A stretch of DNA of 64,000 nucleotides from Oleomonas cavernae. Lineage in GTDB: Bacteria; Pseudomonadota; Alphaproteobacteria; Zavarziniales; Zavarziniaceae. Below, in pieces: positions 43,801 through 53,889 of this stretch (the stretch's first letter is position 1; the number at the start of each line of letters is the position of its first letter). The notes below the pieces were generated by a model. It had not been told where the DNA came from. It worked only from the letters and a program-made list of their open reading frames with translations, and did no database searches. Position numbers and translations under genes: made by a program. The stretch is from NCBI RefSeq assembly GCF_003590945.1, contig NZ_QYUK01000016.1:408904-472903 (forward strand), in the 5' to 3' direction.

Positions 43801-46800
43801 CCGGCCCAGGTCCCGGTCGCTACATGGCCCAGGGCATTGACGGTCCGGGTCAGGAACTGGTGGTAGGCCGCATCATAGGTGAAGGCGGTGACATTGCCGA
43901 CTTCGTCGGTTGCCGTCAGGACATTGCCGTAGCTGTCATAGGTCCTGAGCTTGGTCGGATAGGCGCTGTCGAGAAGGACCCGTTCCTCGCGGGTTATATC
44001 CCCCCTGGTCGGCGCGGTGCTGTAGGCGCCGGCGCCGTCATAGAAGTAGCGGGTCTCGGCCAGGTAGGTGCCGGCGCTGCCGTCCGGATTGATCGGCGAG
44101 ATCTGCTGCCGGTTGGGCAGGCTGACGATATAGGCGCTGGTATTGGGGGTGAAATAGAAGAAGGTCCCGCGCTCGTCGCCGGTGACATCGAGGTCACCCT
44201 TCTCGATCACCGAGGCGACCACGCCATAGGGGTTGAAGGTCCGCTCCTCGCGGGCCCTCTTCACCGTCGTGCCGTAGACGTCGTGGCTCTCGCTCGCGGT
44301 GTTCAGGGCGGTAAACGGCGCCGCCGCATCGTTGACGGTGTAGGTCTCGATCTGCCGGCTCAGCACGGTGCCGGCACCGTTCTTCACCTCGATCTGCAAC
44401 GGCGCGCCGGCCGCGGCCAGCGACTGGCTGAAAGTGATGTCCACCGTTGGGCAGGCGATCTCGCCCACCGTGCAGGGCAGCTTTGCCGTCAGCCCGGCGA
44501 AGCCTAGAAACCGCCGCTCCGCCGCATGGTACCGGCCGCCCCGGTAACTGTACTCGGTACGGGCCACCCCGCCCCGGCCGTCCTCCTCGACGATCGCCGA
44601 TACCGTCTGCTTGACGAACGGCATCTTTGTCCCCGCCGTCAGACCCCAGGCAGACGACGGCGTATATTCGATACGTGTCACGCCGCCCAATGGGCTCTTG
44701 ATCGTCGTCAGCAAGTCCGGGATGGGACCCGTAGCGTAGAGAACCTGGCCATTGGAGAAATCAGAGTAAACATAGGGATATTCGGAATCAGCCTTGATGA
44801 TATCCAGCTTTCCGTCGCCGTTGAAATCCGCGAATGTCGCGAGCCCCATGGACAGGAATTCAATTTTCTCCCAAGTTCCGCCGCCGCGGCTGAAAAATAT
44901 TTCGGTCGGAAACGAATAGGTTCCAGATGTTCTCAAATTAACCAGATCAGACCGGCCATCCCCGTCGATATCCATGAGGGCGCTGTGGCAAAATCTTGGC
45001 CACCAGCCACCATACCACTGAAATCGTCCACATTCGATTGACGGCTGAATTGTCCCAGAGAAAATTAGCGACTTTCCATCGGTGTAAAAAAGATCCAACG
45101 GCGAAGCTTCTTCCAGATCATCGCCCTCATGATGATACAAACGAACCAGGTCAGACTGCCCGTCACCATTGATGTCACCCATGATATCGGTGCCATGGAA
45201 GTTCTTCGCTGGATCCGCAATATAGCTGAAATCAAAACGGAAATTTCCGTGATCCAGTGTGAACCTTTTTGCCTGGTAATTCTTCGAGTCCTCACCGACT
45301 TGGGATTGCATATTTAGTTCTGGATTTCCATCGCCATTAAAATCCGAAGGCAAATACGGGACTTTCAACACCGAAGTCCCGGTAAAGCCTTCAATGTCGG
45401 TATCACTAACAGAATAAGCGTATCCGCTAAATTTATAGATCTTTCTGTTGTTGATGCTGACCACATCATCTTTACCGTCTCTATCAAAATCATCAATTGC
45501 CAGGTTATATGCGGCGTACCCTTCATTCGCCGCAATATCATCCAGTTCAACTTTATGGAAAGAATACTTGTTTTCGGCAACGTCATATTCGGTGAAATAA
45601 ATGAACAATCCATTATCGTAGAAAACAGTTACATCTGATTTTCCATCTCCATTAAAATCATGCGCACTGACCCCGTAACTCGGATATGTGAAATTTGATG
45701 GAGAAGAGTAGAGCGAAGCGTGACAATATATTGTTTCACCTGGAGGTGTGGCAACATTGCCAACTTTTGACGCTACATTGATCACTTCGCCGCTGAACGA
45801 ATTTCCTTCTGAAATATGAATTTCAATTTTGCAGGTTGTATTCAAGACGTGCTGTAAATTTGTGACCGTCATCACATCGCTTTTGCCGTCACCATTGAAG
45901 TCGCCGGGAATATCGAAGGAAAGGTTATACGGCGGGTCGCTGTTGTGTATGGCGGCGCCTGCGGTGAATGCCACTTCCGAGTCCGTGTAAGCAAAGGTCG
46001 TGGGCGGCAGACTGGTACCCGAAACAACGCCGGTGGTCGCGTTGACCGTCCAGTCGGTACCGAATTGCTGCACCGAAACGAGGCGCTGCAGGCCCGTCGA
46101 CGGACTTGCCTGGTAGGAGAGTGCATAGGCTCGGACCTTCGCCCCGCTGGTGCGGATCTCGATCCGCTGGAGGATGCGATCGAGCTTGGCCAGCCCCCGG
46201 CCCGTCGCTACCGTCTGATACGCCGGGTGATCGCCGAGGACGAAGCTGATTTCGGTCCCGTTGTAGGTGATCGTCGATGGATAGCACACCGGCAAGGTCC
46301 GGCAGGTGTAACTGTAGGTGACCTTATTGTTGTGCGGATCGATCACCTCCGCCAGCAACCACCGATAGCTGTTGCTGATCAAGGCGGGAACCGGATCGAT
46401 TGCAATGGGATCTGTCACGGTGCCCCAGATGGACACGGGCTTGTAGATCGATTTCGTGCCGTTCTGCGCCGTCACCGTCCAGGCATTGCTTGCGAAATTG
46501 ATCCGCTGGTAGCTTTCCCGCCGCGTCGCATGCGTGCCGCCCGTCGAGCAACTCGGGCTCACGACCCCGGTCACGCAGGCAACCAAACGCTCCCCGTTCA
46601 ACTGATACTCGTCATTGGCATCGAAACGCGGCGTCCCGTTCACCGGCGCTGTCCGCACAATGTCCGAGACCCCGGCCAGCGACCAGCCGACACCCAGTAG
46701 CGCTGCGTTCAGGCCGCCCGCCCGCAAGCCGGCACTCGAATTGTACTGTAGCGACAATTGGGGCTCGAGCCCGTGGAACACCGGGACGGCAATCGCCACG

Positions 46801-47234
46801 GATTCGTTGAAATCGCCCATGGCGAAGCTCTCGGGCTTGCGCGGCTTGTATTCATAGAAGCTCGCCGTCGGCCGGGCCTGCATATCGCTCCCGGGGTCAT
46901 CGGCGCTCGGGGCTGCGGCGGCCATCGCCGCCGCGGCTGGAGCAGATTCGTCTGTCGATTCCGCTTCGGGTTTTGCTTCGTCCTGTGTCGGCGCGGCCGC
47001 CGCTTCGCCGGCCTCGGTCGTAGCAGCCTGGTCCAGAACAGGCACCTCGACCACCGTTGGCGGTGCAACTGCCGATTCCGCCGCGGTGGCAGGTCCCGTG
47101 GTGGCGCTTTCCCCCTCCGCCCACGCTGGCGGTGCGATGGTCAGCCAGAAGAGGGCCAAGGCAACCCCCGAATTGCGCGCAAACCCCAGCTTCAGCGCAC
47201 CACGATGCGCTGTACCGTCAAGCCCCTGCCCCAT
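40872..47234 (-). CDS. Giant SpvB / FG-GAP / RHS-repeat protein with Sec signal peptide and variable nuclease-like C-terminal tail
   Basis: The product is about 2120 residues from ATG 47234; GTG 47312 would add 26 residues, but the operator-like dyad at 47258-47274 favours the ATG. In order: signal peptide (~1-39, [12 protein letters not shown], cleavage at PAWA); an Ala/Glu/Pro-rich linker; an SpvB/TcdB-type N-terminal domain ([20 protein letters not shown]); seven FG-GAP/VCBS motifs such as [12 protein letters not shown] (~440-825); many YD repeats (~1070-1830); RHS core end [19 protein letters not shown]...[16 protein letters not shown] junction. A variable tail follows, with a glycine-rich hydrophobic stretch and a final domain with [20 protein letters not shown] and [12 protein letters not shown], resembling HNH/His-Me-finger nucleases. 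It sits inside the type II secretion locus and overlaps an immunity-type gene. Confidence 0.88.
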   Translation of the reverse strand: MGQGLDGTAHRGALKLGFARNSGVALALFWLTIAPPAWAEGESATTGPATAAESAVAPPTVVEVPVLDQAATTEAGEAAAAPTQDEAKPEAESTDESAPAAAAMAAAAPSADDPGSDMQARPTASFYEYKPRKPESFAMGDFNESVAIAVPVFHGLEPQLSLQYNSSAGLRAGGLNAALLGVGWSLAGVSDIVRTAPVNGTPRFDANDEYQLNGERLVACVTGVVSPSCSTGGTHATRRESYQRINFASNAWTVTAQNGTKSIYKPVSIWGTVTDPIAIDPVPALISNSYRWLLAEVIDPHNNKVTYSYTCRTLPVCYPSTITYNGTEISFVLGDHPAYQTVATGRGLAKLDRILQRIEIRTSGAKVRAYALSYQASPSTGLQRLVSVQQFGTDWTVNATTGVVSGTSLPPTTFAYTDSEVAFTAGAAIHNSDPPYNLSFDIPGDFNGDGKSDVMTVTNLQHVLNTTCKIEIHISEGNSFSGEVINVASKVGNVATPPGETIYCHASLYSSPSNFTYPSYGVSAHDFNGDGKSDVTVFYDNGLFIYFTEYDVAENKYSFHKVELDDIAANEGYAAYNLAIDDFDRDGKDDVVSINNRKIYKFSGYAYSVSDTDIEGFTGTSVLKVPYLPSDFNGDGNPELNMQSQVGEDSKNYQAKRFTLDHGNFRFDFSYIADPAKNFHGTDIMGDINGDGQSDLVRLYHHEGDDLEEASPLDLFYTDGKSLIFSGTIQPSIECGRFQWYGGWWPRFCHSALMDIDGDGRSDLVNLRTSGTYSFPTEIFFSRGGGTWEKIEFLSMGLATFADFNGDGKLDIIKADSEYPYVYSDFSNGQVLYATGPIPDLLTTIKSPLGGVTRIEYTPSSAWGLTAGTKMPFVKQTVSAIVEEDGRGGVARTEYSYRGGRYHAAERRFLGFAGLTAKLPCTVGEIACPTVDITFSQSLAAAGAPLQIEVKNGAGTVLSRQIETYTVNDAAAPFTALNTASESHDVYGTTVKRAREERTFNPYGVVASVIEKGDLDVTGDERGTFFYFTPNTSAYIVSLPNRQQISPINPDGSAGTYLAETRYFYDGAGAYSTAPTRGDITREERVLLDSAYPTKLRTYDSYGNVLTATDEVGNVTAFTYDAAYHQFLTRTVNALGHVATGTWAGVCQKPSTSVDVNGLTTTWTYDKLCRPTQVVKPGGQFTTWAYAGLGTPASQHLRLAGPAPNNSAGDLWSKVYFDGFGRPWQTVVEGAVAGQDVYIRKSYDGRGNVVTETLPYFAGATSQTTTYKFDALNRVIQTKLPDNAVINVGFDVSTVVGAFRRVITYDPLGHPTVAHFDVRGRQVALVRFLNGGAVRTNYQWDLLGQLVGVTDPLGAQWSYTYNKAGWRTKAVDPDLGTWTYTYDLAGRLIQQKDARLTVTDLTYDALSRVTSKIVTRSGGVVDETIKSFYDEPVPSHYNIGRLTRQVNGVARQCFSYSAAGQLRLRRWTLPAPADTVTCTTYPAATVSLATDHYTDGQVMARGSPDGVVIGGWLYDEAGRLKTIPGFINSLTYDAAGRTAVAAYANGVTTTFTYSAKRGWLDKVVTAKGPATLYEATYTRDAAGRITKMDTTGGADDWTYTYDDLDRLILADNPTDTYDQAFTYDIGGNITSATGVGSYAYPAGTAPRPHAPTAINGVALTHDAAGNMLTGRGRAFTWDGANRPSSIAMGGATVSFGYGPDGERVRKIRTVTDAACAGSQAMTTLTLGNDVEGVDKPVCIGGTWIREQTWTDYVHPDARRVTKTVGATTTTEIVWAHRDHLASIRLATDAGGAVEERPIYAPYGQPRAPLGDAKGFIGERHDPETGLIYLHARYYDPVIGRFVSPDTLDPTIPGVGTNRYAYADNDPVNKSDPNGHIFNFIAGGIGAVGGFVVGAAVDIGIQVWNDGSVTSWGQVGAAGVGGAVSGGMAGLTLGGSLAVQAGVGAVAGGVAGGATTRALMGEEITIGNMAQDAVVGAGLFGLSRIAGPVVRGGEDAASQGARAAEREGVDLTLTYKPGWSAAQRAEADLKVQILTEGDTIVSQATRSGTSAASRYRSAGNQIPAGNDIDHAIDLQLGGFDTLSNMWPLNSSVNRSLGAQIQQRIKNLLPGTVINKVTIRNR

Positions 47235-47257
47235 AAAGCACCCAATCAAGTTGCCCG

Positions 47258-47274
47258 AATACCTAGAGGGTATT
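47258..47274. promoter_or_regulatory. Operator-like dyad between RHS gene and gspJ
   Basis: AATACC-TAGAG-GGTATT is a perfect 6-bp inverted repeat 24 bases upstream of the RHS ATG, in the divergent region facing gspJ (47418). It could be a repressor or activator site. Evidence is symmetry and position only. Confidence 0.4.
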
Positions 47275-47417
47275 TCTGATATACAACCTAAGCAAAGGGA
47301 AAATTGTTGCACTTCTCCAACAACGCTAGGAAACTCAAGGCGCAGGCAACAGTATGGTTGCGTTCCTTTCCCGCCCAGGTTCGCATCTGGCAGTCATATT
47401 CAATACAAGGCCCCGCA

Positions 47418-48044
47418 ATGGCCCGACCCGAAGCGAATGGCGGCTTTAGCCTCGTCGAACTGCTCGTCGTCCTGGTGCTCCTTGGCCTCATCGGGGTCCT
47501 TACGGCTGGGAGCCTCCGCTTCGGCCAGCGGGTTTGGGAAGGTGTCGCTGCGAACAGCGAACAAGCCCAAGCAGCCCGGCAGACATTGGAGCAGGTAAGG
47601 GCCGTCATCGCCGGCGCGGTGCCCGTCTGGCTCGACCCCAAGGGGATACGAGGCGGGTTTGATGGCGAAGCCGATCACCTGTCTCTTCGTGGCCAGGGCC
47701 CTGACGGGCTTGCCAGCTATCAACTGGCCATCGGCAGCGATGGAATGTCCCGAAACACACTGACGATAAAATCGGTATCCCTGCTTGGGCCTGGCGGCGT
47801 GGAGACGAGAGCCTCCGCAGGGGAAATCCGGGCAGTCGCCTTCGCTTACCGCGCCGATGAAATCAAGCCCGGCCAATGGCTCTCCCGTTGGAAGCCGGAA
47901 TGGCCGCTGCCTGATCTTGTTCGCCTGCGCTTTGCTGGGGAGACGCCCGACCTGATTATCCGTGTTGCGATTACACATCGCTCACCGTGCGCCGTCATAC
48001 CGTCACCGTCTGGATGTCCTCAAGAACACGGGCCCAATCAGTGA
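47418..48044 (+). CDS. gspJ: Type II secretion minor pseudopilin GspJ
   Basis: This 208-residue protein has the prepilin cleavage/methylation motif GG-FSLVELLVVLVLLGLIG (cleavage after G9, Glu at +5). A helix and beta domain follow, with LRFGQRVWEGVA and QTLEQVRAVIAGAVPVW, typical of GspJ. GspJ forms the pilus tip complex with GspI and GspK. The start ATG 47418 was chosen because the leader is then the expected short basic peptide. It is divergent from the RHS gene, and the gspK start follows its stop by 7 bp. Confidence 0.83.
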   Translation: MARPEANGGFSLVELLVVLVLLGLIGVLTAGSLRFGQRVWEGVAANSEQAQAARQTLEQVRAVIAGAVPVWLDPKGIRGGFDGEADHLSLRGQGPDGLASYQLAIGSDGMSRNTLTIKSVSLLGPGGVETRASAGEIRAVAFAYRADEIKPGQWLSRWKPEWPLPDLVRLRFAGETPDLIIRVAITHRSPCAVIPSPSGCPQEHGPNQ

Positions 48045-48051
48045 GGCATTT

Positions 48052-48954
48052 TTGACAAAATTGGCAAAAAGACGGCCCGCCAGGGGGTCAAGCGAACGTG
48101 GCGTCGCACTGCTGATCGTTGTCGTAACGTTGGCCGTTATGTCTCTTATCGCTGCCGGCGTTATGGCCATCGTGCGGCAGGATCTGCTCGTGGTGCGCCG
48201 CGAGGCGGAGCGACTGGCAGCCGATGGCGCCATGGAAGGGGCGATGTGGACCGCTGCCAGCCGCCTGCTCGAAGCCACGGACCAAGCCGCGCTGGTGCAA
48301 GTGGCCACAAGCGGCACGGATATCATCGTGGGCAGTGTGACCGTTCGCACCCGGGTCCGCTTGGAGTCGGCAAAGCTCGACCTCAACCTCGCCGATGAAG
48401 AACAGTTCACCGCGGTGCTGCGCGCAGCGGGCGCTGGCGACGGGCAAGCCAAGGCCCTCGCCGCCGCGATCGCCGATTGGCGTGACCCCGACGATGAGGT
48501 CAGAAACGGCGGCGCGGAGCGCGAACAATATGCGGCGCAGGGACACCAGGACATGCCACCCAACCGTCCTTTCCTTGATGTCAGCGAGCTTCAGGCCGTC
48601 ACTGGAATGCCGCCGCAACTCTATGCGTGTCTTCGGCCTTACCTCACACTCTATACAGATGGCCTCAGGGCTGATGCAGCCGATCTGATGCCCATGCTGC
48701 GCGAGGCCTTTCAATCGCCGACGGGAGCGACAATGGGCAGCGTCTCCGCGGCCCTTCCCCGGCGCGCAGCACTCGCTATCGAAACACGGATCGCCGACGG
48801 CGATGGTACGGACCGATACGCACGACAATGGATCATCCGCCTAACCGATCGGCGGGTTCGGCCCATCGAAATCCTCGACCGGCGCGACTTAGGCCCCATC
48901 GAGACGGCGGCCGAGGCGGCTTGCCCGCCGGGCCTGAGCCCGGTACGGCCGTGA
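48052..48954 (+). CDS. gspK: Type II secretion minor pseudopilin GspK
   Basis: The product is 300 residues from TTG 48052, chosen because GTGAGG lies five bases upstream and directly follows the gspJ stop. The N-terminus has the GspK-type motif RG-VALLIVVVTLAVMSLIAAG without the +5 Glu, as in other GspK. ESAKLDLNLADEEQF and ADWRDPDDEVRNGGAE are hallmark GspK segments (the D-x-D-D region binds calcium in homologues). GspK caps the pseudopilus tip. Confidence 0.87.
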   Translation: MTKLAKRRPARGSSERGVALLIVVVTLAVMSLIAAGVMAIVRQDLLVVRREAERLAADGAMEGAMWTAASRLLEATDQAALVQVATSGTDIIVGSVTVRTRVRLESAKLDLNLADEEQFTAVLRAAGAGDGQAKALAAAIADWRDPDDEVRNGGAEREQYAAQGHQDMPPNRPFLDVSELQAVTGMPPQLYACLRPYLTLYTDGLRADAADLMPMLREAFQSPTGATMGSVSAALPRRAALAIETRIADGDGTDRYARQWIIRLTDRRVRPIEILDRRDLGPIETAAEAACPPGLSPVRP

Positions 48955-48970
48955 CGGGGTGTCTGCGCCA

Positions 48971-49721
48971 ATGCCGGATCTGTGGACACAGGTAATGCCG
49001 GTGGTAGCCGCCCCTTCATCGGCAGTTTCCTGTCGGTGCTGGCGGTGCGCCTACCGGAGGGTCGCGGGGTGGTGGCCGGACGCTCCGCCTGTCCCGCCTG
49101 CGGCGCGGCGCTGCGTGCCCGCGATCTGGTGCCGGTGCTGAGCTTTGCCGTGCTGCGCGGGCGCTGCCGCGATTGCGGCGGGGCGATCTCGCCGCTCTAT
49201 CCCGCCCTGGAACTGGGGGCTTTGGGGCTCGCGCTGTGGTCGCTCGCCGCCGTGCCGGGGCCGATAGTGTGGTGGAGCTGCCTGCTGGGCTGGGCCTTGC
49301 TGGCGCTGGCGGCGATCGACCTGCGCTGCTGGCGCCTGCCGGATGTCCTTACCCTGCCCTTGGGCGCCGCGGGGCTGGTTTTTGCAGAGTTGATGCTGCC
49401 CGGGCGCTTGGGCGAGCAGCTGATCGGCGCCGTGGCCGGGTTCGGCCTGATCTTCGCGGTCGATCTCGTCTACCAGCACTGGCGCGGGCGCATCGGGCTG
49501 GGCCGGGGCGACGCCAAGCTGCTGGCGGCCGGCGGCGCCTGGGTCGGCTGGGCGGGATCGGCGGGATCGTCCTGGTCGCGGCGCTGTCGGCCCTGGCCGG
49601 GGTCCTTGTCCTGCGCTGGCGCGGGGTCGTGGTGCGGGCCGATACGGCCTTGCCCTTCGGGCCGGCGCTGTGCCTGGGCATCTGGCTCACCTGGCTCTAT
49701 GGGCCACTGCTGATCGGCTGA
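48971..49721 (+). CDS. gspO: Prepilin peptidase GspO (PulO), with two apparent one-base frameshifts
   Basis: This is the bifunctional aspartyl peptidase/N-methylase that processes GspG-K. The N-terminal segment MPDLWTQVMPVVAA is in one frame. FIGSFLSVLAVRLPEG, the zinc cysteines (CPACGAAL, CRDCGGAIS), catalytic IDLRCWRLPD and GLGRGDAKLL (GxGD motif) are in a second. GGIVLVAALSALAG through to GPLLIG is in the third. Adding one base to the C run at 49011-49014 and one to the G run near 49554-49556 gives a single ~250-residue protein of normal length. I interpret it as one gene with base-loss errors; a true double pseudogene is the alternative. Confidence 0.82.
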
Positions 49722-49782
49722 ATTGCATTGCACGCGGGCGCCTGATCGCCACAATCTACGCGGGCACCAAGGATACAGAGTC

Positions 49783-51427
49783 GTGGCGTTGCGGGAGACA
49801 CAGCCAGAGCCGCCGATTGACCTCGAGGCCGCCGTCCTGGCGCGCCTTATGGGCGAAGGCCATCTCGACGACGACGCGGTCGAACGGCTGCGCCGGGTGC
49901 GGGCGCGCAGCCCCATCGCCCTGGTTGACGCCCTCACCCAACTAGGCCTGATGGCCGAGCGCGACCTGGCCCGCCATCTGGCCCACCTGCTCAATCTGGG
50001 CTCGCCGATGCCGCCCGCCTGCCCGGCGAGCCGGTGGCTGCCGACCGGATCAGCGCCTATTTCCTGCGCGAACGCCGGGCCGTGCCCGTGGCCCTGGACG
50101 ACGAGACGCTGACCGTCGCGGTGGTCGATCCCTTCGATGCCACCGTGGTGGACGGCCTGCGCCTGGCCGCCCGCCGCCGCGTGGCGGTGGAGGTTGCGAC
50201 CGCCAGCGATATCGAGGAGGCGCTGGCCCGCCTCTATGCGGCCCCGGGGCAGCGGCCGGCACCATCGACGGCGACACCACTGAACTCGACCTCGCCCAAT
50301 TGCGTGAGCGGGCCAGCGACGCGCCGGTGATCCGCCTGGTCGATGCCCTGGTCTCGCGCGCGGTGGAGGCGCGGGCCTCGGACATCCACCTGCAACCGCT
50401 GGAGCGGCGCCTGCGCGTGCGCCTGCGCATCGACGGCGTGTTGCGCGATTTCGATCCGGTGCCGATCGATTTGGCCCCCGCGATCACCTCGCGGCTCAAG
50501 ATCCTGTCGGGCCTCGACATTGCCGAGCGGCGCCTGCCCCAGGACGGCAGCGTGAAGCTGGTGGTGCGCGGGCGCGAGATCGACCTGCGCATCGCCATCG
50601 CCCCCACGGTGAACGGCGAGGCCGCGGTGGTGCGCATTCTCGATCGCGGCCAGGTCACCCTGGACATCGCCGCCCTGGGCTTCGACGGCCCGGTGCGGGC
50701 CAGGCTGCTGCACCTGCTGGAGCGGCCCAACGGCATCCTGCTGGTCACCGGGCCGACCGGCAGCGGCAAGTCGACCACGCTCTATGCCGCCCTGCACCAC
50801 CTCAACGGCCCGGAGCGCAACATCATCACGGTCGAGGATCCGGTCGAAAACAAGGTCGAGGGCATCGCCCAGATCCAGGTGAAGCCCGAGATCGGCCTGA
50901 GCTTCGCCCGGGTGCTGCGCTCGGTCCTGCGCCATGATCCGGACGTGATCATGGTGGGCGAGATCCGCGATCCCGAAACCGCGCAGATCGCCACCCAGGC
51001 CGCGCTCACCGGCCACCTGGTGCTGGCCACCCTGCACACCAACAGCGCCGCCGCCGCGGTCACCCGCCTGCTCGACATGGGGGTGGAAAACTATCTCATC
51101 GCCTCGACCGTCACCGGCGTGCTGGCGCAGCGCCTGGTGCGCGTGCTGTGCCCCGCCTGCAAGGCACCGGCCGACCAGGGCTTCCGTCCCGTCGGCTGCG
51201 GCCAATGCGCCAACACCGGCTATCACGGCCGCATCGCCATCCACGAGTTGCTGACCATGAGCGAGCGGGTGCGCCGGGCGGTGGTGGCCAAGGCGACCGC
51301 GGGCGAGATCGAGGCCATCGCCCGTGACGAGGGCATGGAGAGCCTGAACGACTGCGGCCGGCGGCTGGTGGCCGCCGGCGTGACGTCGCGCGCCGAAGTC
51401 GAGCGTGTCGCGATCGAGGATGTCTGA
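49783..51427 (+). CDS. gspE: Type II secretion ATPase GspE, with two apparent one-base frameshifts
   Basis: This is the hexameric cytoplasmic ATPase that powers pseudopilus assembly. The N1 domain lies in the first frame (RARSPIALVDALTQLGLMAE; ARHLAHLLNLG), N2 in the second (ISAYFLRERRAVPVALDDET), and the catalytic part in the third (ASDIHLQPLERRLRVRLRID; Walker A TGPTGSGKST; DPDVIMVGEIRDPETAQIA; LATLHTNSA; tetracysteine CPAC...CGQC). One extra G at 49998-50000 and one at 50246-50249 joins all into a ~548-residue protein. Start GTG 49783 (VALRETQPEPP), with AAGGA upstream. The catalytic third is undamaged. Confidence 0.87.
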
Positions 51428-51429
51428 CG

Positions 51430-51891
51430 ATGAAACGATGCTGGTCGCAATACCGGGCAACGCGGGACCGGCACGGCGAGGCGGGCTTCACCCTGGTCGA
51501 GCTTCTGGTGGTGCTGGCGATCCTGGGGCTGCTGGTCGCCATCGCGGTGCCCCGCGTCATCGGCTACCTCGAAGGCTCGAAGGTCAAGACCGCGGAAATT
51601 CAATTGGCGCAGATCGAGTCGGCACTCGACCTCTACCGCCTCGACCTCGGCGACTTCCCCAGCGAAGCCCAAGGCCTCAAGGCCCTGGTCGAAAAGCCCG
51701 ACGGCGCCCGCATCTGGAACGGCCCCTATCTGAGCCGCGCCGATGGCGTGATCGACCCCTGGGGCAAGGCGTATTTCTACAAACGTACGGCGGGATCAAA
51801 AGACTACAGGGTCTACTCGCTGGGGGCCGATGGCACCGAAGGCGGGGAGGCGGATGCTGCCGATATCTACGGATCAGCACTTCGCGGATGA
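51430..51891 (+). CDS. gspG: Type II secretion major pseudopilin GspG
   Basis: This 153-residue protein has a prepilin leader (cleavage after G19, then FTLVELLVVLAILGLLVAI with Glu at +5). The GspG body is clear: YRLDLGDFPSEAQGLKALVE, WNGPYLSRADGVIDPWGKAY and DYRVYSLGADGTEGG, including the calcium-binding C-terminal loop. It is the main structural subunit of the pseudopilus. It begins 2 bp after gspE and is convergent with gspI (18-bp gap). Confidence 0.92.
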   Translation: MKRCWSQYRATRDRHGEAGFTLVELLVVLAILGLLVAIAVPRVIGYLEGSKVKTAEIQLAQIESALDLYRLDLGDFPSEAQGLKALVEKPDGARIWNGPYLSRADGVIDPWGKAYFYKRTAGSKDYRVYSLGADGTEGGEADAADIYGSALRG

Positions 51892-51909
51892 GTCTATCTC
51901 TTTCTGAAA

Positions 51910-52317
51910 TCAAGGTTCCTGCCAGCTGCTGGCATAAAGCCTGATCGTCACGACGCTCGCCAAGACTGAATCATCAGGCGCCGGTGCCAGCACATCGATC
52001 TCTATTCGGCGCAGCTCAACCCTCGCCCCCTCAGGAACGGGCTCGGCAAGTGTCACCTGTCGACGCCATCTGAGACGGCCCTTTGCCTCCCCTTCGAAAC
52101 GGCCAAGAGCCGCGACCTCCCGCAACCCGACAGATTCGAGCAGCGATCGTGCCAGCATGAGGGCGTTTTCACGGCGTGCGCCCTGCCGAGACATGGCAGC
52201 GCTGGTCCCGAGGGATTGGAACAGGGCGACGCCAAGAACGGCAAGAATGGTGAACGCGACAAGGGCCTCGACGATGGTGAAGCCTTGCTCGCCCTTGCCC
52301 GTCGGGCGCGTATTCAC
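51910..52317 (-). CDS. gspI: Type II secretion minor pseudopilin (GspI-like)
   Basis: This 135-residue pseudopilin has the motif QG-FTIVEALVAFTILAVLGVA (Glu at +5), followed by a helix (RRENALMLARSLLESVGLRE) and a short beta domain. The length and A-R-S-L-L-E segment fit GspI best; GspH is less likely. It overlaps the gspF stop by 4 bp (ATGA, 52314-52317). No separate GspH was found in the locus. Confidence 0.75.
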   Translation of the reverse strand: MNTRPTGKGEQGFTIVEALVAFTILAVLGVALFQSLGTSAAMSRQGARRENALMLARSLLESVGLREVAALGRFEGEAKGRLRWRRQVTLAEPVPEGARVELRRIEIDVLAPAPDDSVLASVVTIRLYASSWQEP

Positions 52318-53525
52318 AGCGCAAACTCGTTGGCTGCCAGCAGGCCCCCCACAACGCCCGCCATCAGTCCCGCAACGAGGCCGCCCAGGATCAAGGTAAT
52401 GGCCGGCGGCAACAGGGTGGAGATCCGGTCCAGGGTGTGGCCGACCTCAACATCCAGGGTTCGCGCCGCTTCCTTCAGCATAGGCCCCAGGCGCCCTGTC
52501 TCCTCGCCGACAGCGGCCAGTTCGACCACGGCCGGCGGCATCAGGCCGGTTTCAGCCAGCGCCGGCCCCAGGCGACCGCCCCGCCGCACCTGATCGACCG
52601 CCACTCGCAACCGTGCCTGCATCGCGCCGTTGTGGATCGCCACGGCCGCCGCGGCCAGCGCACGGTCAAGCGACAATCCGCCGACCACGAGAGTTGCCAG
52701 GGTATGGCAGAAGCGAGCGGCGGCCGTGCGTCGCGGCAACCCGAACAGGAAATTCTGGCCCATGGCCAGACCGTCCATGCCAGCTTTAAAGGCGGGCAAT
52801 CGCAAGGCGATCAGAAAGCCGACCCCGGCCACGACGAGCAAGATGCCGATCAACTCACCCCAGTCACGGAACAGGTGCCCGAGCGCCAGCACGACTCTGG
52901 TGGCCACGGGCAGCTGGGCACCGCCGCCAGCAAACAACGGCTCCAGACGCGGCAGGACCACGCCGAAGATCACCGTCATGGCGCCGGTCATGACCAGCAG
53001 CAAAATCGCCGGATAGGTGAGCATTGAGATCAGCCGCCGCTGAGTGGCCAGATCGCGCTCCACCCACTCGACCAGTTGGTCCAGCATGTCGGCCAGCCGG
53101 CCGCCGGCCTCGCCCGCGGCGACCGCGCCGCGCAGGGTCTCGGGAAACAGCGCCGGCGCATCCGCCATGGCATCCGACAAGGAGCGGCCGGCCCGCACGG
53201 CGACCAGCATCCGCTCGATAACGGGCGCATAGCGCGGCCGTGCCAATTTATGCACAACGCCCAGCGACTGAACCACAGTCAACCCGGCGCCCATCAAGGT
53301 TGCCAAGTTGCGCAGCACGACCAGCGTCTCTGCCGTTGGCCGATCGGAAGCCGAACCCATGAACCACGGACGATTCGCCTCGCCGCCGCCCGTCGCCGAG
53401 ACGCGGATAGGGACCAGCCCTTGCACTATTAGGCGCTCAACAGCCTCCTCCCGCGAAACAGCAGTAAGCTGTCCGACCTTGGTGCCACCGTCCCGGTCTA
53501 CCGCTTCATAGCGGAATGCGGTCAT
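52314..53525 (-). CDS. gspF: Type II secretion inner-membrane platform protein GspF
   Basis: The product is 403 residues from ATG 53525, chosen because MTAFRYEAVDRDG is the normal GspF N-terminus and AGG lies six bases upstream. It has two repeated GspF cytoplasmic domains (LRNLATLMGAGLTVVQSL... and CHTLATLVVGGLSLDRAL...), each followed by a membrane helix (TYPAILLLVMTGAMTVIFG; PPAITLILGGLVAGLMAG), and one further helix between. It is the platform on which GspE acts to lift pseudopilin subunits. Confidence 0.9.
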   Translation of the reverse strand: MTAFRYEAVDRDGGTKVGQLTAVSREEAVERLIVQGLVPIRVSATGGGEANRPWFMGSASDRPTAETLVVLRNLATLMGAGLTVVQSLGVVHKLARPRYAPVIERMLVAVRAGRSLSDAMADAPALFPETLRGAVAAGEAGGRLADMLDQLVEWVERDLATQRRLISMLTYPAILLLVMTGAMTVIFGVVLPRLEPLFAGGGAQLPVATRVVLALGHLFRDWGELIGILLVVAGVGFLIALRLPAFKAGMDGLAMGQNFLFGLPRRTAAARFCHTLATLVVGGLSLDRALAAAAVAIHNGAMQARLRVAVDQVRRGGRLGPALAETGLMPPAVVELAAVGEETGRLGPMLKEAARTLDVEVGHTLDRISTLLPPAITLILGGLVAGLMAGVVGGLLAANEFAL

Positions 53526-53889
53526 GATCATCCTTGGATTGCAGGACTCAGAGCGATACCCTGACACGGAGTGCGATCTGATGACCAGCACCTCCGTGTC
53601 CGGCGCACCTCCTTGCTGAGTGCTAGCAATGCGCGAGTCGGACTCCATTGTCGCCGACCGCGATACTCCCTGACCGTGGTCAGCGACAACGGGGCAGAAC
53701 TGACCTCGACGGCCATTCCGAGCTGGTCGCTGGAGCGCTGTATCGAATGACAGTACATTAGCTGGAAGCAGTTCGCCGCGGCCTCCGAAACGTCCGCAAT
53801 GCATGGCGTACCGCCCGATGTGTAGCGCCAGACAGACCGAGGCGGCTGGTTAACCGTGAAGGGCACCCCTCTCGACCTCTGGTTTCCGA
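53526..53889. other. Intergenic region, no gene seen
   Basis: This 364-bp region lies between gspF and the DUF1302 gene, both transcribed leftward. It probably carries the gspF-gspI promoter. Short open frames here have no recognisable family pattern, and I see no clear hairpin or repeat. Confidence 0.45.

Noticed and set aside
41700..44200. Regular repeats considered as a CRISPR array or tandem DNA repeat
   Set aside because: Repeats are at protein level (YD motifs) with diverged DNA and no spacer/repeat alternation.
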